Assembly: GCF_014645835.1 (NCBI RefSeq)
Contig: NZ_BMMM01000005.1
Location: forward strand, 124,001 to 188,000
Length of the DNA stretch: 64,000 bases
DNA from: Streptomyces albiflavescens
GTDB taxonomy: Bacteria > Actinomycetota > Actinomycetes > Streptomycetales > Streptomycetaceae
Direction: 5' to 3'
Shown here piece after piece: positions 8,759 to 17,337 of the stretch. Made by a program: the position numbers and the translations under genes. Numbering within the stretch: the first letter of the stretch is position 1; each line of letters begins with the position of its first letter. The notes below the pieces were generated by a model. The model did not search any database. It saw nothing but the letters and a program-made list of their open reading frames with translations, and was not told the origin of the DNA.

Positions 8759-8812
8759 CGACCACGGCCTGGTGCCCTCCGGAGAGCCGCGCCGACCGAC
8801 GGCGATCCGGTC

Positions 8813-9886
8813 ATGGCGGAAAATCGCTCTGGCTTCCCTCCCATCGGAATGATCGAATCGATGCTCGAATTGCTCTCGGTGGTGGGGTGGGACTGCGTGA
8901 AGGCGATGTCGTACGGCGAACTGCATCGCCAGGTGTCCGCGGAGATAGAGGCGGAAAGGGAAGCCGCGCTCGCGCGACTCGGCCCATCGGCGACATCGGT
9001 TCGAGCGGCGGTCACCACACTCCTGGAGCATCGCACGTTCACGTACCCCCTCTCCGTGCTGCCGATGATCGTCCACGCCGCCGAGACCGGCCTTCTTGAA
9101 CCGGCCCTTCCGCTGGCTGTCATTCATGAGCTGTGGTGGACCTCGGCGTGCTACCTCGACGACCTTGCCGATGGACAGGGTGCGTTCGTCGTCGGCGACC
9201 TCACCGGGAGTGAGGCGCAGCTCGCGGCGGTCATCAGCGGAACTCCCCTGCCTCTTCTCGTCGTTCAGTCGCCCCGCATTCCCGAGCCGGTGCGCGGCGC
9301 TCTGTCGGCCGAGATCGTCAGGTGCTGGATCGTCGCGACCGAAGGTCAACTCAGTGACCTCCGCGGAGACGCGGGTGTCACCACGCGCGACACGGTGATC
9401 ACGGCGTACCGGGGGAAATCCGGCGCCCCCTTCAGCATGGTCACGGCCATGGCCGCTGAACTGGCGGGTGCCGCGAAGGGGAGGGTGGAGCTCTGGCGCG
9501 AGTTCGGCAATGTCTTCGGCGTCCTGTGGCAGATATTCAACGACCAGGAAGACATCCTGTCCGGCCGCAATGAAGACGTCCTGAACGGCACTGTCACGTA
9601 CCTCCTCGCGTGTGCCGTCGAGGAGGCGGAGCCCGAGTCCAAGGAGCGTGTCCTGGGGCTTCATTCCGGCGCGAGGAATTCTCATCACGCCCCTGCGGAA
9701 CTCATCGAAGTCCTTCTCGCACCTGCCGTTCTTCGCGGGTACGAGGAGGACATCAACAAGTTCCGCGACCAAGCACACCGCATTCTGGGCGAACTGGGGG
9801 GCGACGAGGCTTACGTGGACATGCTGCGGGACCTCGTGGACCAGTCCTCCCGGATGCTCCTCAAGGCCGGCCTTGTCACTGCCTGA
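8813..9886 (+). CDS. Class I isoprenoid synthase-like protein (polyprenyl synthetase/ComQ fold)
   Basis: About 357 aa if it starts at ATG 8813; no good SD is visible and ATG 8849 is an alternative. The first metal-binding motif is in CYLDDLADGQ (DDxxD) and the second in FNDQEDILSG (NDxxD), the hallmark pair of trans-isoprenyl diphosphate synthases. Overall sequence is divergent from chain-elongating FPP/GGPP synthases and resembles the 'class 1 isoprenoid biosynthesis enzyme' proteins of Streptomyces. The gene sits between gene scraps and has no terpene cyclase beside it, so product and pathway are open. Confidence 0.75.
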   Translation: MAENRSGFPPIGMIESMLELLSVVGWDCVKAMSYGELHRQVSAEIEAEREAALARLGPSATSVRAAVTTLLEHRTFTYPLSVLPMIVHAAETGLLEPALPLAVIHELWWTSACYLDDLADGQGAFVVGDLTGSEAQLAAVISGTPLPLLVVQSPRIPEPVRGALSAEIVRCWIVATEGQLSDLRGDAGVTTRDTVITAYRGKSGAPFSMVTAMAAELAGAAKGRVELWREFGNVFGVLWQIFNDQEDILSGRNEDVLNGTVTYLLACAVEEAEPESKERVLGLHSGARNSHHAPAELIEVLLAPAVLRGYEEDINKFRDQAHRILGELGGDEAYVDMLRDLVDQSSRMLLKAGLVTA

Positions 9887-10051
9887 GCGGTTTCGGGGTG
9901 GCGCCAGTACTCCAGCCGTAGATCGTGATCTTCATGTCTGATGTGCCGAAGCACGTTAGTTGTCACCAAGGCAGGCCGATGGTCACAAGCGGCCTCGACG
10001 GGCGCATGGACGAAGCGCGGAACCGAAAGTAGACCGCGCTTCGGAAAGGAC

Positions 10052-10507
10052 CTATCGCCGTGCGGCAGCCTGCTGCAGGTGGCGACTCACATCGCCGACG
10101 AGGCGGATGTCGACCTGTCGCTCGATGAAACGCCACTGCCCGCCGCGGCGCTCGAAGCGGTCGCGGTACCGACCGGCGGCGACGGGCTGCAGCGGCAGGT
10201 CGGGCAGCGCCTGCAGCACGGTGACGTAGGAACGTGCGACCGCCGTGCTGGTCTGTTCGTCGACCTCGATGGCGATATTGGAGGTGACGTGCTGGGTTCG
10301 CGGCGTGCCGTCGGCATAGACGATCAGAGTGTCCTGGAACATCTTCTCGATCGCTTCCCTGCCGCTCACCGGCGTGCCGCTGCCGACGAAAGTGGCGTCC
10401 GCGAGCAGGAGACCGAGCCCTGCGAAATCGCCGTCGTCCACGAGTTCTGCGTAACGTGCGAGCAGGTTCTCGACAGCTCGGTAGCTCGATACCAGGTCGG
10501 CGGGCAT
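10052..10507 (-). CDS. SnoaL-like/NTF2-fold protein
   Basis: 151 aa from ATG 10507 (MPADLVSSYRAVENLLARYA). The pattern RYAELVDDGDFAGLGLLLAD...GREAIEKMFQD...HVTSNIAIEVDEQT...WRFIERQVDI is typical of the SnoaL_4-type alpha+beta barrel. Members include ring hydroxylases, dehydratases and many uncharacterised proteins; the substrate cannot be given. No clear SD. It lies between the isoprenoid synthase and an IS scrap. Confidence 0.75.
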   Translation of the reverse strand: MPADLVSSYRAVENLLARYAELVDDGDFAGLGLLLADATFVGSGTPVSGREAIEKMFQDTLIVYADGTPRTQHVTSNIAIEVDEQTSTAVARSYVTVLQALPDLPLQPVAAGRYRDRFERRGGQWRFIERQVDIRLVGDVSRHLQQAAARR

Positions 10508-10668
10508 GGCGGAGGATGAGGACACTGACTGTCTCCAAGTACGAGAGGCGATCCACGGCGTGTGCTGCCCATGATGGCAACGAGGCCGCGAACGCGCCGG
10601 TTGTGACAAGCATCCTGCCTTGTCGATGATATCCAGCGCGCCTCACGCGACGTGCATAGCGAGATCAC

Positions 10669-11085
10669 CCCATCCGTGGCGAAGACTGTGTCCTCGTCCA
10701 GGCCCGCGGCCCGGCAGCGGTCCGGCTTGCTTGTCCACGAGCGGGGGATGTACGGCTCGCGGTCCACGGCCGCGTGCCCACGGCGGTCGGCGTAGACCAG
10801 ATAGACGGCGACCTGCGCGTTTTCGATCCTGTCGGCGGTGCCGGTGTACTGGCGCTGGGCACGCACGCTGTGCGTGCCCTTCTTGACGTCCCCGGTCTCG
10901 TCGACCACCAGCACCGCATCCTCGTCGTGCAGATGCTCCACCACGTACCCGCGCACGTCATCGCGCACCGTGTCGGCATCCCACCTGGCCCGGCCGTGCA
11001 GGTGCTGCATGCCGTCCAGGCTGGACTCCCCGGCCCACTCGGCGATCGACCAGCAGTTCTTGCGCGGCAGTTCCGCGAGTACTAG
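10669..11085 (-). pseudogene. Internal fragment of an IS701-type DDE transposase
   Basis: The minus strand encodes about 137 residues including WDADTVRDDVRGYVVEHL, AVLVVDETGDVKKG and QRQYTGTADRIENAQVAVYL, which match the DDE domain of Streptomyces IS701-family transposases; the first catalytic Asp lies in VVDETGD. The N-terminal part and the rest of the catalytic domain are absent, and the frame runs on into unrelated sequence. No terminal repeats were found. Confidence 0.85.
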
Positions 11086-11432
11086 GTCGGCAGGTTCGTC
11101 ACCACGACCGTCGTCAGCACGAGGGCGGCGCCGAACAGGCATGCCGCGCACAGCCGCCGTCGCAGTGAGCGGTACCTCTCTTCGTACTCGGCCCGCAATT
11201 CCCTGCCGCGTTGCGCGGTGCGCTCCCAGGAACGCCGGGTGAGGGCCAGGTAGTGCTCCTGATAGCCCGCCTCCACCTCCTCCCGCTGGGTGTCCGTCAG
11301 CCAGGCCAGCGAGCGCGTGAAACGGACGGCTTCGGCGCGTCCCTCGGCGCGGGCGGCCTCGACGAGCAGATGGCCCTCGAGCTCGCTGATCAGCGCATCC
11401 GCATTCAGCGGGCGGTCGTCCATGGCGGTCAT
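11082..11432 (-). CDS. Small membrane protein coupled to cytochrome oxidase subunit I
   Basis: 116 aa. The middle is hydrophilic and probably helical (RRSWERTAQRGRELRAEYEE), followed near the C terminus by one hydrophobic segment, LCAACLFGAALVLTTVVVTN. Its ATG (11432) overlaps the stop of the oxidase gene in an ATGA, so it is translated with it. It may be an assembly or accessory subunit; no family was recognised. Its stop abuts the transposase fragment, so the native C terminus may have been altered. Confidence 0.65.
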   Translation of the reverse strand: MTAMDDRPLNADALISELEGHLLVEAARAEGRAEAVRFTRSLAWLTDTQREEVEAGYQEHYLALTRRSWERTAQRGRELRAEYEERYRSLRRRLCAACLFGAALVLTTVVVTNLPT

Positions 11433-13114
11433 CGCAGTTCCCTCGCCGCGGTCTCCAACTGCCGGCCCGTGGCGCTGATTTCGGGGTGGTGCAGATCGAA
11501 GGCCGGTGACTCGGACCGGATGCGCGGGAGGGCGAGGAAGTTGTGCCGTGGCGGCGGACAAGAGGTGGCCCATTCCAGGGAACGACCGTAGCCCCATGGG
11601 TCGTCGACCTCGATCTTCTCGCCGTACTTGGCGGTCTTCCAGATGTTGTAGAAGAACGGCAGGAAGGAGAGGCCGAGCAGGAAGGAGGAAATCGTCGAGA
11701 CCGTGTTGAGGGTCGTGAGACCTTCCACCGCCAGGTAGTCGGGAATCCGGCGCTGCATTCCATTGGCGCCGAGCCAGTGCTGCACGAGGAACGTGCCGTG
11801 GAAGCCCGAGAAAAGCGTCCAGAAGGTGATCTTTCCGAGGCGCTCGTCGAGCATCCTGCCGGTGAACTTCGGCCACCAGAAGTGGAAGCCGGAGAACATC
11901 GCGAAGACGACCGTACCGAAGATCACGTAGTGGAAGTGCGCCACCACGAAATACGAGTCCGAGATGGGGAAGTCCATCGGCGGCGAGGCCAGCATCACGC
12001 CCGTGAGACCGCCGAAGACGAAGGTGACCAGGAAGCCGGTCGCCCATAGCATCGGTGTCTCGAAGGACAAGGACCCCTGCCACATCGTCCCGATCCAGTT
12101 GAAGAACTTCACACCCGTCGGCACGGCGATCAGGAACGTCATGAAGGAGAAGAACGGCAGCAGTACGCCACCGGTGACGTACATGTGGTGGGCCCACACG
12201 GTCACCGACAGCCCCGCGATCGCGATCGTCGCACCGATCAGCCCCATGTAGCCGAACATCGGCTTGCGGGAGAACACCGGGATGACCTCACTGATGATGC
12301 CGAAGAACGGCAGAGCGATGATGTACACCTCTGGATGGCCGAAGAACCAGAAGAGGTGTTGCCAGAGTAGGGCTCCGCCATTTGACGCGTCGAAGACGTG
12401 GGCACCGAACTTGCGGTCCGCCTCCAGGGCGAACAGCGCGGCCGCGAGGACCGGGAAGGCCAGCAGGACCAGCACACCGGTCAGCAGCACGTTCCACACG
12501 AAGATCGGCATGCGGAACATCGTCATGCCCGGAGCGCGCATGCAGATGATGGTGGTGATGAAGTTGACCGAGCCGAGGATCGTGCCGAAGCCGGAGAAGG
12601 CCAGACCCATGATCCACATATCGGCGCCGACTCCCGGCGAATGCACCGCGTCGGACAGGGGCGCATAGGCGAACCATCCGAAATCGGCGGCGCCTTGAGG
12701 AGTCAGAAACCCGCCGACGGCAATCAAGGAGCCGAAGAGGTAGAGCCAGTAGGCCAGCATGTTGAGCCGGGGGAATGCCACATCGGGCGCGCCGATCTGC
12801 AACGGCATGATCCAGTTCGCGAAACCGGCGAACAGCGGGGTCGCGAACATCAGGAGCATCACGGTGCCGTGCATCGTGAACGCCTGATTGAACTGCTCGT
12901 TCGACATGATCTGCAGACCGGGGCGGGCGAGTTCGGCGCGCATCAGCAGCGCCATCACCCCGCCGATGCAGAAGAATCCGAACGACGTGACCAGATACAG
13001 CGTGCCGATCGTCTTGTGGTCGGTGGTGGTCAGCCACTTCACCGCGGCGAGTCCAGGACGCCGCGCACGCACGGGAGGGGGTGCGGGCAGCGCCGTAACA
13101 GTGTTGCTCTCCAT
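11429..13114 (-). CDS. ctaD: Cytochrome c oxidase subunit I (aa3 type)
   Basis: 561 aa with about twelve membrane helices; the catalytic subunit that reduces O2 at heme a3-CuB. Key stretches are TMHGTVMLLMFATPLF (heme a ligand His), WFFGHPEVYIIALP (CuB His and cross-linked Tyr), WAHHMYVTG (CuB His pair) and VVAHFHYVIFG (heme ligands). Start ATG 13114 is chosen because the frame beyond it lacks family similarity. No ctaC or ctaE is adjacent, so this is likely a second, stand-alone copy. The divergent neighbour is an ECF sigma factor. Confidence 0.93.
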   Translation of the reverse strand: MESNTVTALPAPPPVRARRPGLAAVKWLTTTDHKTIGTLYLVTSFGFFCIGGVMALLMRAELARPGLQIMSNEQFNQAFTMHGTVMLLMFATPLFAGFANWIMPLQIGAPDVAFPRLNMLAYWLYLFGSLIAVGGFLTPQGAADFGWFAYAPLSDAVHSPGVGADMWIMGLAFSGFGTILGSVNFITTIICMRAPGMTMFRMPIFVWNVLLTGVLVLLAFPVLAAALFALEADRKFGAHVFDASNGGALLWQHLFWFFGHPEVYIIALPFFGIISEVIPVFSRKPMFGYMGLIGATIAIAGLSVTVWAHHMYVTGGVLLPFFSFMTFLIAVPTGVKFFNWIGTMWQGSLSFETPMLWATGFLVTFVFGGLTGVMLASPPMDFPISDSYFVVAHFHYVIFGTVVFAMFSGFHFWWPKFTGRMLDERLGKITFWTLFSGFHGTFLVQHWLGANGMQRRIPDYLAVEGLTTLNTVSTISSFLLGLSFLPFFYNIWKTAKYGEKIEVDDPWGYGRSLEWATSCPPPRHNFLALPRIRSESPAFDLHHPEISATGRQLETAARELR

Positions 13115-13143
13115 GCCCCGCCTGTGTCCGGCGCCCGGCCGAC

Positions 13144-13190
13144 CGTCACACTGGAGCGGAGCGACGAGCGTCACATCGACGGGTGTGACG
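13144..13190. promoter_or_regulatory. Triple CGTCACA half-sites in the ctaD/sigma factor divergent promoter
   Basis: CGTCACA occurs at 13144-13150 and 13169-13175 (25 bp apart), and its reverse complement TGTGACG at 13184-13190. The last two form a 7-bp perfect inverted repeat with an 8-bp spacer. The site lies between the divergent starts at 13114 and 13220 and is a likely operator for one or both genes. Confidence 0.45.
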
Positions 13191-13219
13191 ATCGCGAACC
13201 TGCCGGACACCTACGGATT

Positions 13220-13783
13220 ATGAGCAACGACGAGACCTTCGCCGCTGCCTATCGCGAGCACTACTGGGCGGTCAGCCGCTACGTTGCGCGGCGACTGGAC
13301 GGCCGGAGCAGTGATGTCGAGGAGGTGGTGGCGGAGGTCTTCACCGTCGCCTGGCGGCGCCGGTCCGATCTCCCGCCGTCCCCCCTTCCCTGGCTGTACG
13401 GGGTGGCACGCCACTGTCTGGCCAATGCCGTACGCGGCTATGGGCGCCGCCGCAGGCTCGTCGACCGGCTCGGCAACGACGAGAGCGTCCAGGGCAAGCA
13501 GGTGGTGGCGGGCCCCGACTCCGAGTCACCGGGCGACTGGGTGCACGAGGCGCTGACCCGGCTCTCCCCGGCCGACCAGGAAGTACTGCGGCTGACGGCT
13601 TGGGAGGAGCTCGGCATCGACGAGGTCGCCGTCGCCCTCGGCTGTGGCAACCGCGCCGCGGCCATGCGACTGCACCGCGCCCGTCGCCGTCTCAGAACCG
13701 AGATCGACCGCCTGCAGATCACCGTGGCCGCCGGCAGCGAAGCGCCCCGCCGCGACACCCCGAAGGAGCACGGCCATGGCTGA
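13220..13783 (+). CDS. ECF-type RNA polymerase sigma factor
   Basis: 187 aa. Region 2 is AYREHYWAVSRYVARRLDG...VEEVVAEVFTVAWRR and region 4 is LTRLSPADQEVLRLTAWEEL followed by GIDEVAVALGCGNRAAAMRL, the standard ECF pair. Start ATG 13220 has only a weak SD. The next gene starts inside its last codons (8-bp overlap), a common arrangement of this sigma family with CU044_5270-type membrane proteins. Confidence 0.92.
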   Translation: MSNDETFAAAYREHYWAVSRYVARRLDGRSSDVEEVVAEVFTVAWRRRSDLPPSPLPWLYGVARHCLANAVRGYGRRRRLVDRLGNDESVQGKQVVAGPDSESPGDWVHEALTRLSPADQEVLRLTAWEELGIDEVAVALGCGNRAAAMRLHRARRRLRTEIDRLQITVAAGSEAPRRDTPKEHGHG

Positions 13784-14750
13784 CGAACTCGAACTGCTGC
13801 GTCGCGCCAATCCGGTGCCGTCCACTGACCCCCGCTTCCACGACCGCCCGCTGGACCAGCACGCCGAGCGGCGCCTCAACCACCTGCTGCACAGCGGGCG
13901 CCCCCGCCCGCTGCGGCGCTGGTTCTGGAGTGTCGGGACCGCGGCGGCCGTCGGCGTGGTCGTCCTCGCCCTGACGCTGTCGGGGCCGACCACCGCCCCC
14001 GCCGTGGCCGCCCCGCGCCCGCTGGTCATCGAGGCGGGCTCCACCCCCGTCCCGCTGGACCGGCTCGCCGACCGCGCGGCGGCATCGGACAGCTCTCTCC
14101 CGCTGCGCCAGGGCACCCACGTCCAGACCTGGAGCCTGAGCATGACCTCAGGACCCGAGGCCCGGCCTCCGATCACGGTCCCCGAGGAACGCGTCGTCCG
14201 CTGGAAGGCCGACGGCAGTCACACCGAACTCGTCGTGGCGACCGACCCGCGTCGTCCGGGCAAGCCGGTCATCACCGACGCCGACCCCGTCCCGCGCACG
14301 GTCGAGGACGGCCATGTCCTCAGCAGGCGGACGTACCCCCCGAGTTGGAGCGACGCGCCGCCCCAGGCGCGACCGCCGCACGACGCCGAGCGGCTGCGCG
14401 CCTACCTCGAGGAGATCGACCCGATCGAGGCGATGGACACGACGCAACTCCTGGACGCCGTTGCCGTCTTGCTGGACAACTGGACGCTCGGTGCCCGCGA
14501 GACCGCCACGCTGGCCCGTGTCCTTTCCGAGGCGAAGGGGCTGCGCCCGGTTGGAGCGGTCACCGACCGGCTGGGGCGCAAGGGACAGGCGTACGTGTAC
14601 GACGACAAGGCTCACTCCGGCCGCCGGATGCTGATCCTGGACCCGGCGACCGGCGCTGTTCTCGGCCTTGAGGACACGGTCACCAAGGCCGATCCCGAGT
14701 ACGGCGTCAAGGCCGGCGACGTGATGTCGTACCGCGCGTGGCTGCGCTGA
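13776..14750 (+). CDS. CU044_5270-family membrane protein, partner of the ECF sigma factor
   Basis: 324 aa from ATG 13776, with AAGGAG 7 nt upstream. The N terminus is cytoplasmic (about 45 residues with ADELELLRRANPVP), followed by one membrane helix (VGTAAAVGVVVLALTLSG) and a large extracytoplasmic domain. This layout matches the CU044_5270 family that accompanies actinobacterial ECF sigma factors and may act as an anti-sigma or sensing partner. It overlaps the sigma gene and is convergent with folD. Confidence 0.8.
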   Translation: MADELELLRRANPVPSTDPRFHDRPLDQHAERRLNHLLHSGRPRPLRRWFWSVGTAAAVGVVVLALTLSGPTTAPAVAAPRPLVIEAGSTPVPLDRLADRAAASDSSLPLRQGTHVQTWSLSMTSGPEARPPITVPEERVVRWKADGSHTELVVATDPRRPGKPVITDADPVPRTVEDGHVLSRRTYPPSWSDAPPQARPPHDAERLRAYLEEIDPIEAMDTTQLLDAVAVLLDNWTLGARETATLARVLSEAKGLRPVGAVTDRLGRKGQAYVYDDKAHSGRRMLILDPATGAVLGLEDTVTKADPEYGVKAGDVMSYRAWLR

Positions 14751-14778
14751 CCGACCCCGACGTCACCAAAGTGTCTGC

Positions 14779-15627
14779 TCAGAAGCCGAGTTGGCGCTCG
14801 GCCCCGGTCACCGTCTGCTCCAGCAGGACCGCGATCGTCATCGGGCCGACGCCGCCGGGCACGGGGGTGATCAGACCGGCGCGGGTGACGGCGGTGTCGA
14901 AGTCGACGTCGCCGACGTTCCCGGGGTTGTAGCCCGCGTCGATCACGACGGCTCCCGGCTTGATGTCCTCGCCGCGGATCAGCCGGGGGCGCCCCACGGC
15001 GGCCACCACGATGTCCGCCTCCCGCACCACGGAGGACAGATCCGCCGTACGCGAATGGCAGTACGTCACCGTCGCGTCGCGCCCGAGCAGCAGCATGCCG
15101 ACCGGCTTGCCGAGGATCGCGCTGCGGCCCACGGCAACGGCCCGCTTGCCGGCCGGGTCCACGTCGTACTCGTCGAGGAGCCGCATGATGCCGCCGGGCG
15201 TGCAGGACACGAAGCCGGGCAGGCCGAAGCTCATCGCCGCATAGGAACTCAGCGTCACACCGTCGACGTCCTTCTCGGGCGCGATGGCCTCGAACGCCGC
15301 GCGCTCGTCGATGTGCGGTCCGACCGGGTGCTGGAGCAGGATGCCGTGCACGGTCGGGTCGGCGGACAGCGCCTCGAGCGCGGCGACCAGTTCGGCCGTC
15401 GTGGTGTGGGCGGGCAGGGCGACGTGCCGCGACTCGATACCTGCCTTGCGGCTGCGGTTCTGCTTCATGCGTACGTAGGTGACCGAGGCGGGATCCTCGC
15501 CGACCAGCACCGTCGCCAGACACGGAGCCGCACCCGTACGGTCCTTGAGGTCGGCCGCACGCTTGGCGGTCTCCTCGACGATGCGACGCGCGAGACCGGC
15601 GCCGTCCATGAGCTGGGCCTGGGACAT
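14779..15627 (-). CDS. folD: Bifunctional methylenetetrahydrofolate dehydrogenase/cyclohydrolase
   Basis: 282 aa, standard length. It interconverts 5,10-methylene-, methenyl- and 10-formyl-tetrahydrofolate using NADP. The active site shows YVRMKQ (Y51, K55), VDG near residue 120, the NADP loop GRSAILGKPVG and the conserved PGGVGPMT near the C terminus. SD GAGGAG precedes ATG 15627. A ZTP riboswitch lies immediately upstream, linking its expression to 10-formyl-THF shortage. Confidence 0.95.
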   Translation of the reverse strand: MSQAQLMDGAGLARRIVEETAKRAADLKDRTGAAPCLATVLVGEDPASVTYVRMKQNRSRKAGIESRHVALPAHTTTAELVAALEALSADPTVHGILLQHPVGPHIDERAAFEAIAPEKDVDGVTLSSYAAMSFGLPGFVSCTPGGIMRLLDEYDVDPAGKRAVAVGRSAILGKPVGMLLLGRDATVTYCHSRTADLSSVVREADIVVAAVGRPRLIRGEDIKPGAVVIDAGYNPGNVGDVDFDTAVTRAGLITPVPGGVGPMTIAVLLEQTVTGAERQLGF

Positions 15628-15654
15628 GTGCTCCTCCTGAGCGTTGTCGACACA

Positions 15655-15735
15655 ATCGCCCAGGCGCGCGGCAAAGACCCGTTCGTCGGACCGCTCCCCG
15701 GTGGTACTCCACCTCAGCGCCAGTCACGGCCCGCC
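15655..15735 (-). promoter_or_regulatory. ZTP (pfl) riboswitch controlling folD
   Basis: Reading the minus strand from 15735, the leader contains GGGCCGTGACTGGCG (15732-15718), then a short hairpin with ACCACCGGGGAGCG, a variable linker, and GCGCGCCTGGGCG (to 15657). These are the conserved halves of the ZTP/pfl aptamer, including the GCCTGGGC pseudoknot block. It ends about 28 nt before the folD start codon. ZTP/pfl riboswitches sense ZMP/ZTP and turn on one-carbon and purine genes; folD is one of their commonest targets. Confidence 0.92.
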
Positions 15736-15755
15736 GACCAGGGTAGCTTGTGCGA

Positions 15756-16634
15756 TTACCGGCCGGCGTCGCTGGCCGAAGGCGGAGCCGTGGGATCGAC
15801 GCCGGTCAGGAACCCGTTGGCCTGCGCCTCGGTCGTCGTGGCTCCGATGGCTCCGGCCCAGCGAGCGATCTCCCGGGCCAGCGCGGCGGCTCCGGCCTCG
15901 TCGCCCGTGTCGCGGGCCAGCACCGCCAGGAGCATCTGCTGCGAGAGAGTGCCGGGGACGGTGCCCGCCCGGGCGCCGAGCGCGGTCGCCCGGCTCCAGC
16001 GTTCCCGCGCCCGCGCGTGGTCGCCGCGGTCGTGGTCGTGATCGCCGAGGTGCCGCAATGCCTCGCGCGACAGGAGGTCGTCGCCCGACTCGCCCATGCG
16101 CAGGGCGGCCTCGTAGTGGGCGGGTGCGACGTCCCGCTCGGCGAAGAGATTGTCGGCGATCAGGCCCAGATACATCTCGGCCCAGCCTCGGTGCACGGCG
16201 TCCGCACCGCGCTCGCGCAGGTTCGCTGCACGGCGGCGGAGCGCGGCGAGGGCCTCCGGGTCCTTGCCTTCGGGACCGGCGCGGAACGTACCGTCGACGC
16301 GGAGCAGACCAAGGTAGTCGTGGCGCAGTCGGAGGAAGTCCAGGTCCCAACGGCCGTCGAGGCCGTCGAGGCCGGACTCGTCGAAGACCTTCTCCGCGGC
16401 ATCGAGCCGAGCCCCCGCCAAGCCGGTCCCGCCGAACCAGTCACTCTCCAGTGCGACTTCGGCCGCGGCCAGGGCTGTCCGTGCACGAGCCCGTGCCTCG
16501 GTCACGACGGCCGATTCCAGCAGCCGCGACGCGCGTTCCCAGCGGCCGCCGATCCTCAACTCACGGACAGCGTCGAGGAGTTCGTCCAGATCCAGCGATA
16601 CGACCGTACGGATGGTGCTTGCGGTGTTCGTCAT
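15756..16634 (-). CDS. TPR-like helical protein of unknown function
   Basis: 292 aa from ATG 16634. The sequence is almost entirely helical with repeated A-rich segments such as WERASRLLESAVVTEARARA, AAHYEAALRMGESGDDLLSR-type and RARERWSRATALGARAG, suggesting degenerate tetratricopeptide repeats. Similar proteins in actinomycetes are unnamed. It is divergent from the MarR gene across 58 bp that hold repeats, so it is a likely target of that regulator. No SD is visible at the start. Confidence 0.6.
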   Translation of the reverse strand: MTNTASTIRTVVSLDLDELLDAVRELRIGGRWERASRLLESAVVTEARARARTALAAAEVALESDWFGGTGLAGARLDAAEKVFDESGLDGLDGRWDLDFLRLRHDYLGLLRVDGTFRAGPEGKDPEALAALRRRAANLRERGADAVHRGWAEMYLGLIADNLFAERDVAPAHYEAALRMGESGDDLLSREALRHLGDHDHDRGDHARARERWSRATALGARAGTVPGTLSQQMLLAVLARDTGDEAGAAALAREIARWAGAIGATTTEAQANGFLTGVDPTAPPSASDAGR

Positions 16635-16644
16635 GGCGAGGAAG

Positions 16645-16679
16645 GTAGTAATCCGAAAAACTATCCACAAGAAAACTAC
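16645..16679. promoter_or_regulatory. Repeats in the TPR/MarR divergent promoter
   Basis: AAAACTA occurs twice, at 16657-16663 and 16672-16678 (15-bp period), and GTAGT (16645-16649) pairs with ACTAC (16675-16679). The A/T-rich block stands out from its GC-rich surroundings and lies between two divergent starts only 58 bp apart. It is the best candidate for a MarR operator, but it is not a clean palindrome. Confidence 0.35.
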
Positions 16680-16692
16680 TTTGGGGGACTGA

Positions 16693-17313
16693 ATGACGGA
16701 CCCGTCCGACGCGGCCACCACGGAACAGCCCGACGCGGCCACCACAGAACCGCCCGACGCGGCGACCGCGGACTCGGTCGACCGGCATGTCGCGCTCTGG
16801 AAGAAGGAGCTCGACTGGATGGACCCGGTCAAGGAAGCGATCTTCGCCCGGCTCGCGATTCTGGCCCGGCATGCGGCGCAGGCCCGCCGGGACACCCTCG
16901 ACTCGGACGGCCTCCAGCACTGGCAGTTCAAGGTGCTTCTGATGCTGCGCCGGCTCGGCCCGCCCTACGAGGCGAGCCCGTCACAGCTCGCCGACATGCT
17001 CGGCCTGACCCGTGGCGCCCTGTCGGCGCGGCTCGGCCCACTGGAGGACTCGGGGCTGATCACCCGCACGAACGAGCGCGCCGACCGTCGCCGGGTACGG
17101 GTACGGCTCACCGACGCAGGATTCGATGCGTTCGAGCAGCACGCGGTATCGGAGGACGAGGGTGAGAATGCGCTGCTCGCAGTGCTGAGCCCAGCAGAGA
17201 GGCGGATGCTCGCAGAGCTGCTGCGGAAACTGGTCGTGGCCGCCGAGTCCGGTGAGGGCGGGATCGGCCGAGCGACGTACTCGCCGAAAAGGTCCAGGTC
17301 AGACGGGATCTGA
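16693..17313 (+). CDS. MarR-family transcriptional regulator
   Basis: 206 aa with SD GGGGGA before ATG 16693. The winged-helix core is QFKVLLMLRRLG...SPSQLADMLGLTRGALSARLGPLEDSGLI followed by the wing RTNERADRRRVRVRLTDAG. The first ~25 residues are a low-complexity tail made by a 24-bp tandem repeat in the DNA (DAATTEQP, DAATTEPP, DAATAD), an unusual extension. Its divergent neighbour is the TPR-like gene. Confidence 0.9.
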   Translation: MTDPSDAATTEQPDAATTEPPDAATADSVDRHVALWKKELDWMDPVKEAIFARLAILARHAAQARRDTLDSDGLQHWQFKVLLMLRRLGPPYEASPSQLADMLGLTRGALSARLGPLEDSGLITRTNERADRRRVRVRLTDAGFDAFEQHAVSEDEGENALLAVLSPAERRMLAELLRKLVVAAESGEGGIGRATYSPKRSRSDGI

Positions 17314-17337
17314 ACTGGACCCTCGGCCAGTTCCTTC

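Noticed and set aside
8621..8812. N-terminal LuxR-like extension of the isoprenoid synthase as a true fusion protein
   Set aside because: The LuxR domain is cut within its HTH, no SD supports the upstream start, and an opposite-strand hydrolase scrap overlaps it. It is better explained as a relic in the same frame by chance.
8480..9778. Upstream extension of the glycosyltransferase frame
   Set aside because: It is antisense to the isoprenoid synthase and lacks family likeness. The GT-B fold starts at GTG 8479.
9934..10032. 32-codon ORF as a ComX-like peptide gene
   Set aside because: No SD, no Trp near the C terminus and no known family; kept only as a speculation within a finding.
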